Shown here: piece after piece, positions 1 through 8,668 of the stretch
How positions within the stretch are numbered: the stretch's first letter is position 1
How the letters are laid out: every line of letters begins with the position of its first letter
From: Didymodactylos carnosus
Taxonomy: Eukaryota; Rotifera; Eurotatoria; Philodinida; Philodinidae
Reading direction: 5' to 3'
DNA: 20,210 nucleotides
Assembly: GCA_905250885.1 (NCBI GenBank)
Contig: CAJNOQ010003464.1
Span: 1 to 20,210 of the forward strand
Translations under genes and position numbers: made by a program
The notes under the pieces: model-generated
Told to the model about the DNA's origin: nothing
Seen by the model: only the letters and a program-made list of their open reading frames with translations
Database searches by the model: none

Positions 1-72
1 AGTAGAGAGTTGAAAGCCTCTCCGCAGTAAATTTGCCTAGGAATTTGGATATTTGTTTTAGCAATAGTGCGA

Positions 73-271
73 AAGTCTATAAACACATTTTTAACGGATT
101 TCGAATATGCTCTTTCCAGTGGTGGGGTTTCTGAAATGCAGCAGTATTTTTTATGGGTGTTTCAGAGAACCGGTCTTCAAAAAATCCACAAGAAATCATT
201 TTTGGATTTTGAAAATCTCACCATTAGAAAGAGCATACTCGAAAGCCTATGAAAAATGTGTTTATAGACTT
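73..271. repeat. Imperfect inverted repeat, 65-base arms
   Basis: Arms at about 73-137 and 206-271 are imperfect reverse complements; the outermost block GTCTATAAACACATTTTT is exact. A spacer of about 68 bases separates them. Short open frames here run across both arms and look like by-products of the repeat, not genes. It may be a small fold-back element or a local inverted duplication. No target duplication was found. Confidence 0.6.
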
Positions 272-442
272 CCGTATCACTTCTACAGCATATGTCCACC
301 TGCTTTATTGAAAAATGCACACTGTATAGGTCTAATAGAAGTTAAAGAACATAAACATTTAGTAGTGTTTTTGACGCCTACTCTAGAGTGACAAACACAT
401 TGTGATTACGCAGTTAGGAAATATAATAAGATATTATTTTTA

Positions 443-822
443 ATGCGAAAATTTAAACTTCTTTTTAGCACTGGTACTCTACAACAGATCTACCAATCTT
501 TAGTTTCGTCCATCATTCTTTACGCTTAAGCAGTTTATTCTGGCACTGCAAATGAAAACATCGCAAAAACAGTTTGAGGTTTCAAAATCGGAATGTATTT
601 TTAATGCCGGAAAATGTATCAACACAACGCCAACTCAGCAAACAAACTCGATCGTACGATCTTTCCTTCTTTCCTTTTACCATAAAATTATGGAATCAAC
701 TCGATAAACAACCAATCTTTTTACTTTTCCAGTCTCTGTTGCTAATAAAGTCAAAAACTGAGACTACCATTCGAAAGAACACGGAATTCTGCACTAGAAA
801 CTTGTATGAAATGGTTTGTTGA
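443..822 (+). pseudogene. 3' remnant of a non-LTR retrotransposon reverse transcriptase
   Basis: Two frames join to look like the C-terminal end of a LINE-type reverse transcriptase. The first (443-574) contains QIYQSLVSSIILYA, then a stop at 527-529, then AVYSG, which resembles the thumb-region pattern (Y.sLV.sii.Ya..vw) of such proteins. A frameshift near 574 leads into the second frame (to 822), which contains YDLSFFPFTIKLWNQL, very like the SFFPRTI.LWN.LP motif just before the end of many LINE ORF2 proteins. One stop and one frameshift show it is dead. No palm or endonuclease domain is visible, so it is 5' truncated, as is usual for LINE copies. The clade (CR1, Jockey or RTE-like) cannot be decided. 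The family call rests on motif memory, without an alignment. Confidence 0.6.
571..606 (+). repeat. 36-base direct repeat, copy 1
   Basis: This segment, starting AGTTTGAGGTTTC and ending TTTTTAATG, is repeated exactly at 2082-2117. This copy lies inside the LINE remnant, and coding similarity runs through both its edges, so it is probably the source copy. Confidence 0.85.
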
Positions 823-1189
823 GCCTTAGCTTAACCTACAAACAAGAAATTTGTTTCTTTTATTTTTCAAAAAATGCCGTTTTTAATTCATGTATGTGGT
901 CGCTTCACGAAAAGCCTTCCTACACAGCCAAACCTTATCCATCTTTGACAATTTGTTTTTATTTTGAACCTTGCAGTCGCAGCTAATCAATGGTTCTAGT
1001 CTTAAAGTCATAGATCATCCCGTGGCGGCTTTATTTGTCGCAGAATATGGAAAATACGCGATTTAGCGCACCTTTAAAAAAATCTTAGTTTTGCATCGCC
1101 CTGTCCACTGACAAAGAATTTTTCTGCAGTGGATCAGAAACAGCACACTTTAGCCTACTAGAAAATGATAAAGTTGAAAAACTATATTT
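823..1189. other. Intergenic, no gene seen
   Basis: AT-rich sequence after the LINE remnant. It could include the decayed 3' untranslated region of that element. There is no open frame of note, no tandem repeat and no RNA gene that I can recognise. Confidence 0.5.
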
Positions 1190-1712
1190 AGTTATAAAGG
1201 TAGAAAAAATTTATAAACCGTTATAAAGATTACATTGAAACTCCTGAAATCTGAGTTTCAGAAAACCAGGTCACGAGTTCGATCTAGAACTTCTTTGGAG
1301 ATAACTTTGTCATGTGAAGGAACATTTTCGAACAAAATGAGACGTCTCCGAATACTCTACGATACTTTTTCTTGAAACAGCATCCAGTTTACGAAAGGCC
1401 CTAAGGGCGAAACCTTCTTGTTTTACTGTTAAGTCTAGTAATTTTGTCGTATGGAACCTTAGGTAAATTGAATGCTGTTACATGAAAAAGTGTTGCAGAG
1501 AGCTTGGAGATATCTCATTTTGTTCAGAAATGTTCTCTTCATATGACAGTGCTATTTATGACGAATTTCTAGATCGAACTCGGCACTTGGCTGTATGAGA
1601 TTTGGGTTTTCCAGAGATCCTGTATTCAGGAGTTTCAGTAGAATCTTTATATATACCACATCAGATTGAAAATTCTTTCAGTTGTATAAATCTTTTCTTC
1701 TATATACCACGT
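1190..1712. repeat. Decayed long palindrome
   Basis: Arms of roughly 180-200 bases (about 1221-1400 and 1453-1650) are diverged reverse complements. For example AAACTCCTGAA on the left pairs with TTCAGGAGTTT on the right, and AACAGCATCCAGTTTAC pairs with GTAAATTGAATGCTGTT. Weaker pairing extends out to about 1190 and 1712. Both arms carry a block resembling ATGAGAC.TC..., also present in the younger palindrome at 3145-3742, so the two are probably distant copies of one fold-back family. Confidence 0.6.
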
Positions 1713-2081
1713 ATATTTTTAGTAGAAAATAAACATTAGTTGCAGTATTTGAAGATGATGAAAATTGTGTGAATAATATATCATATTAGTATATTAAAAA
1801 CACGTATAGTAACTGTAATCTTGTTTATTCCGCTATAATTGCCACAGTGTGCATTTCATTTAAGCTATTTATTTGAAATAATATAACGTAAAGAGCACTA
1901 GTGTTACTAATTCAGCATTGCCATTATATAGTTAACACGAGGCTCGCAATATAGAAAGAAAACAGCATCGAAAATTGAATGAGTAAGTTAGTAAAGTAGT
2001 TAGGAGGCATTAAAATAAATGGATAGACTGATTGTATTAGAATCACAGAAAATTTTAAGAGTAGAAAAACACGTGGGAAAT

Positions 2082-2117
2082 AGTTTGAGGTTTCAAAATC
2101 GGAATGTATTTTTAATG
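2082..2117 (+). repeat. 36-base direct repeat, copy 2
   Basis: Exact copy of 571-606, but without the LINE sequence that surrounds the first copy. It lies about 60 bases upstream of the DGVG-type coding fragment. The copies are 1,511 bases apart start to start. Confidence 0.85.
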
Positions 2118-2176
2118 TGTCTAGGACCTGCTGAATGGCCTGACGACCGATAAAACGAACACAATCACAACATTGA

Positions 2177-2527
2177 ATATCATATCGGATTCCCCAGTGT
2201 CACAGTACCCTAAGTGGTAATGGCAAGGGAGTGGCAGACGGTGTGGGCGCTGCCATCAAGAGACTGATGGATCACGCTGTTGCTTTTCGTCCGAACGAGT
2301 CGTTCAAAAACGCACTCGATTTGATGAATATTATTGTGAATGACACAAGCATCAAACTGTATACTTATGCTAAAAGCGACATCGATTCTCTGAAAAAAAA
2401 TGTACCACCACTGATAGCTGTGAAAGGAACGGCATCTCTACATGAAGTAACGGTTAAACCAGATGGTAAAATGTATGGGAAAGATACTTCTTTTGATGCC
2501 GAACGGTTGCTGACACTGAAATCTTAA
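2177..2527 (+). pseudogene. Coding fragment with GNGKG.ADGVGAAIKR motif
   Basis: An open frame runs from just after a stop at 2174-2176 to TAA at 2525-2527, about 116 codons. It has no ATG before the conserved block, so an upstream exon is missing or the copy is 5' truncated. Near its start it reads GNGKGVADGVGAAIKR, then a mixed helix/strand region ending in the C-terminal part DGKMYGKDTSF. I recall this pattern (sHGKg..DGiGg.vKR) from unnamed, often transposon-linked and repeatedly duplicated proteins of invertebrates. I cannot give a function. The frame is clean over its length and its codon use looks coding. It could be the last exon of a real gene, but no acceptor was convincingly assigned. 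The tail ends 66 bases before a short tandem repeat. Confidence 0.45.
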
Positions 2528-2593
2528 ACACAACAGTAATTCGTCAAATTAACTTTGTCGTAGCTGTTGCACTAACTCTTTGTACCGATGATG

Positions 2594-2625
2594 AACCAGT
2601 AAACCAGTAAACCAGTAGATCAGTA
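2594..2625 (+). repeat. 8-base tandem repeat, four units
   Basis: Three exact copies of AACCAGTA in tandem, followed by one diverged copy GATCAGTA. It is a short microsatellite just downstream of the coding fragment. Confidence 0.85.
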
Positions 2626-3144
2626 ACGAGTGAAGTGGTTTTCGTAGTACTGTATTAATGTACTAAACTATATTTTGCGCTTTGTCTCTTGTATTAATAA
2701 ACTAGAACTGGTTTGTATTCAAACGTCTCTTTATCGCTGAAACTCCAAGTTTTTCAGCTACAAGCCGAACCAGATCTGTCAGTAAACGGTGCGATACACA
2801 CCATTGCGGGCGTCTCATCGAGATCTATCGGATGGTGTATCATACTTGTACTTTTGTGTCATACCAAAAGCTGTTTTCACACATAACCTCGGGGATTTTA
2901 AAGTATTTCGAAAAACTCTCCTATCTCAGCCATCTTGATAGTGACAGTCGGGAATTTTATTTCTTGTTCTCTTCTCATATAATACAATGAAATGTGCGAT
3001 TTACTTTCTTTACAGTCAAAAATTTCTTTCGCTCATTTTTTCCTCCTAACGGTACAATAAAATTGCAATTGGCTCATATATACATTCACATGGCGAAAAT
3101 TCTTTTCACTTAAACCTCGAAGAAAGAAAATTCTTCTCTAACTA
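2626..3144. other. Intergenic, small hairpins only
   Basis: No gene seen. A short hairpin is formed by GCTGAAACT...TTTTTCAGC near 2735-2757. There is a weak inverted pair around 2795-2850 (GATACACACCAT with ATGGTGTATC). Neither resembles a known RNA. Confidence 0.45.
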
Positions 3145-3742
3145 ACGAGGGAAGGTCACCAACTGCCACCTCGCTTTTTAGCCCTAAGCTAGCGGGTAAT
3201 AGGTAACCGAGGGTGCTGATTTCTAATATCAAGATGAGACGGGCCCTTAGGCCTTCAAAGACCGTTTTTCTGGACAACCAGCCTTCCAGAAACTCCAGCA
3301 AATCTCCGAAACTTTTTCTTATAAGTTATCTTTGTAGCCCGCGAAATTCTGATCAAAATGAGACATCCCCCAGCTCTACACGACCTCTCTTTGCAAAGTT
3401 ATAGAATTTACAAAAACCCTGAATGTTCATTGTAGATATAGAAAGAAAAAGAAAAAAGGAATTTATGGCTTTCCTTGTAAATTCTATAACTTTGCAAAGA
3501 GAGGTCGTGTAGAGCTGGGGGATGTCTCATTTTGATCAGAATTTTGCGGGCTACAAAGACGACTAATTAGAAAAGTTTCGGAGATTTGCTGGAGTTTCTG
3601 GAAGGCTGGTTGTCCAGAAAAACGGTCTTTGAAGGCCTAAGGGCCCGTCTCATCTTGATATTCGAAATCAGCACCCTCGGTTACCTATTACCCACTAGCT
3701 TAGAGCTAAAAAGCGAGGTGGCAGTTGGTGACCTTCCCTCGT
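3145..3742. repeat. Long near-perfect palindrome, 268-269 base arms
   Basis: Left arm 3145-3413 and right arm 3475-3742 are nearly perfect reverse complements, separated by a 61-base loop. Outer ends are CGAGGGAAGGTCACC and GGTGACCTTCCCTCG. Inner ends are TTATAGAATTTACAA and TTGTAAATTCTATAA. Differences are few: short indels and point changes near 3200, 3330 and 3560. There is no coding capacity beyond frames created by the symmetry. It looks like a fold-back element or a recent inverted duplication. Transcription through it would give a long double-stranded hairpin. No clear target duplication was found at the ends. Confidence 0.9.
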
Positions 3743-3837
3743 AAGTAAAATGTGCACATATATAACCTGGATCGTTTTTCTTCGAATATACGCACTTTTT
3801 GTTTCTTTTGACTATTCCGCTAGACCGAAAAATTGTT

Positions 3838-3948
3838 TTCATTAAATAAATTAAAATAAAGCAAGAAATGAATTTATTGAACATCGATTTTATAATAATT
3901 TCATTTCAATAAATTCATTTCTTGCTTTATTTTATTTTATTTAATGAA
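3838..3948. repeat. 44-base inverted repeat with 23-base loop
   Basis: Arms 3838-3881 and 3905-3948 are complementary with about one mismatch; each contains GCAAGAAATGAATTTATTGAA or its complement. The short spacing would allow a stable hairpin. It lies 95 bases after the larger palindrome and may be a separate small element. Confidence 0.85.
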
Positions 3949-6900
3949 TTTTTGATTCTGAGCTTTCGAGTCATCGATTCATCATCAGAATTACAATATT
4001 AAAATTTGATTGTCAAGTCCTGCCATTAACAAAATTCAATAGCTACGTCGGTTTTATTTTACTTTGAATTCTTGAAAAGAACTATTACTAGTTCGTATTC
4101 AACAAGAACTGAATATAAATAATAACTGAAAAAAATAAAATAATAAGTTTTGCATAAGAAATATTGCAATCAAAGTTTTTCACAGCAATTGTTGAAAAAA
4201 ATTAATCTTTTTAAAAACGTTTATTTTTGCGCTTATAAGATTTTTGTATGAAAGGAGAAAGATAATGATTCATAAAAACAGGCTTATTTGCTGGAAAATT
4301 GATGTCCAAATCGCAAGCCAAGGTAGTCCACTCTATGGGAGGGGACATGAGAGAAAGAGTAATATTCGGGACGAGTGTAGCGAGTTGAGGTTTTTGCCAT
4401 AAATTAAACATTCACGATACTTTGACAAATTGTTGACCTTAGGCGATATCAAAATTTCTCTGTAAAATGAATGATTTATACCACCTTAATATAGTATTTT
4501 GTTTTGTCGACTAAATTGCGCAGTCAAATACGATGTTGTTCTTATCATCAGTCATTACGAATTATATGGTTTTATTATGAATATGTGAAACATAATGAAG
4601 AAAAATTGTGATATTGGATAACAGTGTGAAAGTCGTAAATAATAATAAGTGAAAAATCAGAAAAGGTAAATATCAAGAGCTTCAGATGTGTATCAAAAGT
4701 GGCCAATCAATTTTTCTAACTATTGATAAGATAATTTTGATGATTATTTTTATTGAATAAGCTTAGCAGTTTCTGATTAAATTCATCTTCGAAAGTTCAA
4801 AAATCTTAGTAACATTTCGTATTTGGTAAACACAATATAGATTCTAAGACTGAAGATGTTGGATTATCCAGCCATGAGTATAGCTCAATCTCTTTTATGA
4901 AAAAATCTTTATTTCAGACAGGAAGAGTGGGATCCTTAACGTGTTGAAATATATCTCATCTTTGACGCTTTCAGTAGTATAGCGATATTGAGTGCGCAAT
5001 TTGTAAGTGAGTAGCAGTATAATGCTTCTTTTAACCTTTATTCATATGAAGAAAATTTAAGTTTTGTTATGCATTATCAGCATTTGTGTACATAGGATCG
5101 TCAAGCATTTTATGTAGCTGTGTAAAGTACTTTTTCACTGACTATGTGTGTTTGACTTTCATGAAATTTTGTTGGCGACATCGCATTTCTTTGTAAAATA
5201 AACACAAATTACGAACCAATTTTCACGCTTTTTTGAGAATATCGAGATGAAGCATCTTTAATTTATCATTGAGTTACTACATGTCCTTAGTTATGTAATT
5301 TGATCTGATCTAATCTGTGTTTGTCCTCAATTTTGACTAGGTCAGTAAATGGTGTATTATATGGATAAAGTAAGACAGGCGATAGAGTTGAGCATGGTAC
5401 GTCGTCAGCTGTGTAAGGGTCAACGATTAATTATGCATTTATACTTGTTCAATATTTGCTTTTAAATTTAGTTTTGATCAGTCGTTCGGAATTTGAACTT
5501 AACAACACTTTAGGCTAAGTTCTCTTTCTCTCCACTTGTTGCCCACAGAAGATTGAAATGGCAAAATATTCCGGTTTTTGCATCTCAAATGTGCCTTATA
5601 TAGATTTAAGGACCTACAACTTGCTTCCCTACCTCTGGTCTATTTGAAAATGTTTCAGAAGGGGAGAGTGGGTAGGGGTGAGTTGACGATAAATCCTACG
5701 CAATCACACCCAGATGTGTTAGACGGCTCTAGGAAGTTTGGACACGTTCTTTTCCAGTGATTTCTTAATGTCTTACACTTGTTTGAGTTCTTCATGAAGC
5801 ACTGAAACCAGCACAAAGCGATAATGAACTTGGTCTCGAGTAGACAGAGCGATGAAACATTTGATCGCAAGTTCCAATGCCTTCGATCAAAATGAATACG
5901 AGAATAAAATCGACACAAACGATGATCACACAAAAGCAAATGAAATGAAAAAGAAAAGTAAAGGTTTAGGTTGATCCAGACTTTCTAGAGCTGTTTGAAC
6001 TTGTATATCTACATGGATTCGTTCGATCTCTCGTATGATTACGAACGATTTGTACAAACAGAAACTGAAAGCAGTGGTAATGAAAGACGTTCAAGATCAT
6101 ACAATCTTAAAAATTTCAAAAAAGGTTGAAGTTGCTCATTTTTCCCGGATCAACCACAACGATAAGTAGTGGCATGTTTTTATCCATGTGAGATATGTTA
6201 TGAATTATTGAAACAGTGCAGAAACATCTCACAAGCATTTAAATGATAATTTTGTATTTTTGAAGATTGCAGAAAACAGTGCATTGAATTTATATACATG
6301 GAAAACGCGTAACGTAGCTGAGAAAACATTTTGTATATTACCGCTTGTTCTCTTCAATAGAACACCAGAAATATTTAGTGGATATTTAATTCGCTTGAGA
6401 ATATAGAGGAATGAGGCAGACTCTTTTACAACGGTCAGTTATAGACGTACCATGGTAAAAAGATTGAAGCAGGTTGAAAGGTTGATCCATAATCTTCAAA
6501 AGATTTAAATCCATCTCTTCAAATATTTTGTGTTTCTGATATTGTACGTAAACCTGACGTTATTTATTATCAAATTAGGACAGATTCTGTCGTCCAGATT
6601 ATGATTTTTATCGCAAACAATGGTCTGATACTAATCTATGTTATTGAAGAAAGAATGAGACAACTTTTTTAGTCCGTTGGTCTTTACGTGATTGACAGAG
6701 GATAAATTTATATGCTGAACATAGTATTGCACATCAAGCCTATGCCATTTTCGCTCTTGACACTGACTATGCCATTGAACAGAGAGCATTTTCAAACCGT
6801 AGTGATGTCTGCCACTCCTTACATTGAGAAAACACAGAAATTGTATCATCACAAAAAGGGTTGCCTTGTGCTATTTATTTAAATGTATATGCTGTCCTTT

Positions 6901-7014
6901 ACGGACGTATCGCCCAGATACAATAGCTATACAATGGGATTTACTGAGCTTCGGTAGTCTTGTTTGCTTCTGGACGAAATTCAGCGTCTTGCGAAATAGA
7001 TAGTTTATTTGTCC
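3949..7014. other. Long gene-free stretch
   Basis: About 3 kb of AT-rich DNA. The few frames above 60 codons (for example 5655-5939 on the minus strand, 5578-5760 plus, 6631-6852 minus and 4211-4411 minus) match no family I know, overlap one another or lack plausible starts and splice sites. I call none of them genes. No tRNA, rRNA or tandem array is visible. Confidence 0.45.
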
Positions 7015-7197
7015 GTTCACATCAGTGGCGTAACCAGGACTTTGTTAGTAGGTGGACGCTGCCCCAAATCTTGTCATAGTGGTAGAAATATAAGAAATTT
7101 TCTCAGAGTAATGTGAATTATAAAACTTTTAGTGGACACGCAAAATCAATTAGCGGATGGGTTGAGCCCATTCGGTGGCTACACCATTAGTTCACAT
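7015..7197. mobile_element. hAT-type MITE with 8-base target duplication
   Basis: The element is 7023-7189 (167 bases), flanked by GTTCACAT at 7015-7022 and again at 7190-7197. The left end reads CAGTGGCGTAACCAG. The right end, reverse complemented, reads TAATGGTGTAGCCAC. About 10 of the first 14 positions agree. An 8-base duplication and a CAGTGGCGTA-like end are typical of hAT transposons. There is no open frame, so it is non-autonomous and depends on a hAT transposase elsewhere. Exact duplication with somewhat diverged ends suggests moderate age. Confidence 0.75.
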
Positions 7198-8188
7198 AGC
7201 AGCGTTATTATACAATAAGAGAACATTATTTTAGACGTATTTAAATTTAAAATACTCAACAAAACCAAATGAAAACAAAAATAATATTCAATCGTTTTAG
7301 GCTGTTAATTTTTTTGACTAATGTGAGTGAATTCAATAAAAAGATAAAATCATAAATAATGGAATAAGATAAAAGTTTTTCAATAACTAAAGTAAAGAAT
7401 TAGTGACAATAAGTGCAATATTTTTGCGCAATTACGCTCAGTTTTGTTATCGAATGTTCTTCTACTATTCGATAGGGTTTGTCATTGTTCTATTTGGTGG
7501 ACGCGCATGTAGAATTTATACTGTAGATGGTTAGTAAATAGAGCTACTTAATGATGGAAAACTAAAATGGTTATCTCAATTAAGCTAGCAGATAACTACG
7601 TATAAGGGTTAAAGCTCCTACCATAAGAGCTTTACTAGCAGACGAGATGGAACAAGCTCAGATGATCAGGATTAAATGCAGACTATACCTACACACTACA
7701 CCAAGTTAGTAGCTAAGATCGCGTTATGGATTGCTCTTGCCACCTCCTTTTTGTCCATTGTGCCCTTCCTAGTAAACTACAGTTTTTAAGTAAACTAATT
7801 TAAGTAGTTAAGAACTATTTTCTTTTATCGACTTTCGTCTTATTTTATTGGAAAACTAGTATGACTTTTGTGCATTTTACAATTTGTGAAAAGATACAGT
7901 TAATATTTGTTTAATCCGATTTTTCTTCTAAAATTTTCAAAGTTACTTACGTCTTGAATATATTGAAAAACAATACACTTCACCTTTCAGTTTCTATGCA
8001 AATATGAGAGGTTACTTTTTCAGTAAATAAAGATACGATTGTGTTTCATTCCTATATTCCCCGCCTACTTCGATATCAGGCGTCTTACATGCAAATAAAG
8101 TTGAAAACTACACCGCCAAATATACCACATACTCTTGACAAATATTAATAACGCTTGTAGGCGAAAAAAGGTATATAGATTAGTGTAG
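7198..8188. other. Region upstream of the vWFA gene
   Basis: No gene seen. If the downstream gene is intact at its 5' end, its promoter and a signal-peptide exon should lie here. I found no ATG followed by a hydrophobic stretch with a usable donor. A possible splice acceptor, TAG at 8186-8188, directly precedes the open frame. A GTATATAG at 8171-8178 could be a TATA-like site or part of an intron. Confidence 0.4.
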
Positions 8189-8604
8189 AACAACTTGTAT
8201 AATGAAACTGCTCGAACACGATACATTTATCGATATTTAAATAAAGCATTGAATGATATTGGTATTTGTCAAAATTGTGTTGCAAAAGCAGCGTTTTTGG
8301 CCATAGCGGCCAGCATGACCAACCAGTTTACCGCAGATGAAGCCATGGGTACAGATGCACAGTTTTCAATTGATGACAACAAATATGGTAATACAAAACC
8401 GGGTGATGGTGGACGATTTCGACGACGTGGTTACATTGGTATTAGAGGACGTAGAATGTACGAATCATTATTAGATTCAGAAATCAGTGAAAGTCCAGAG
8501 AAAGCAGCTATGCCGGATAAAGCGATAAAGATTGCCGCGACGAAATGGACATCTGATATGACACAACTTGCTGATGGTACGATGTATGGATTTTCAATGT
8601 TATG
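8189..8604 (+). CDS. Exon with GH19/lysozyme-like domain of a vWFA surface protein
   Basis: The frame opens after an in-frame TAG at 8186-8188 that may be a splice acceptor. It has no ATG near the start, so an upstream exon, probably with the signal peptide, is missing or unseen. The translated block FLAIAASMTN followed by KYGNTKPGDGGRFRRRGYIG and GRRMYE matches the core of GH19 chitinase and lysozyme-like domains (FlA...HET...; GDG.rYrGRGliQlTGR.nYe). In active GH19 enzymes the HET glutamate is catalytic. Here the aligned triplet is SMT, so the domain is probably inactive and may bind glycan or only serve structure. The exon ends with the first two bases of a Trp codon, completed after the intron. 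Homology is from motifs; GH19-like is likely, but enzyme activity is doubtful. Confidence 0.7.
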
Positions 8605-8668
8605 GTAAGTTTATATCTGAATAATAATTGTTGTAATGGAACTTAGAAATTATCTTTTATGACTGAAG
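8605..8668 (+). other. 64-base GT-AG intron
   Basis: The donor GTAAGT begins at 8605 and the acceptor ends GAAG at 8668. Removing 64 bases completes the split Trp codon (TG|G) and keeps the frame open from MLW into YLLTDGINGLAD. Without splicing, the frame stops at 8606-8608. The short length is typical of compact invertebrate introns, bdelloids included. Confidence 0.85.

Noticed and set aside
67..391. Two overlapping short open frames as genes
   Set aside because: They lie across the arms of an imperfect inverted repeat and match no family.
1262..1290. Possible tRNA B-box (GAGTTCGATCT)
   Set aside because: No A-box, no cloverleaf stems, and it falls within a decayed palindrome arm.
3110..3884. 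Three open frames of 63-67 codons on both strands
   Set aside because: They arise within the long palindrome or its edges and mirror each other, so they follow from the symmetry.
5578..5939. Overlapping frames on opposite strands
   Set aside because: No recognisable motif, no consistent codon pattern and no splice context.
6631..6852. Minus-strand frame of 73 codons
   Set aside because: Unusual composition and no family recognised; length is unremarkable in this stretch.
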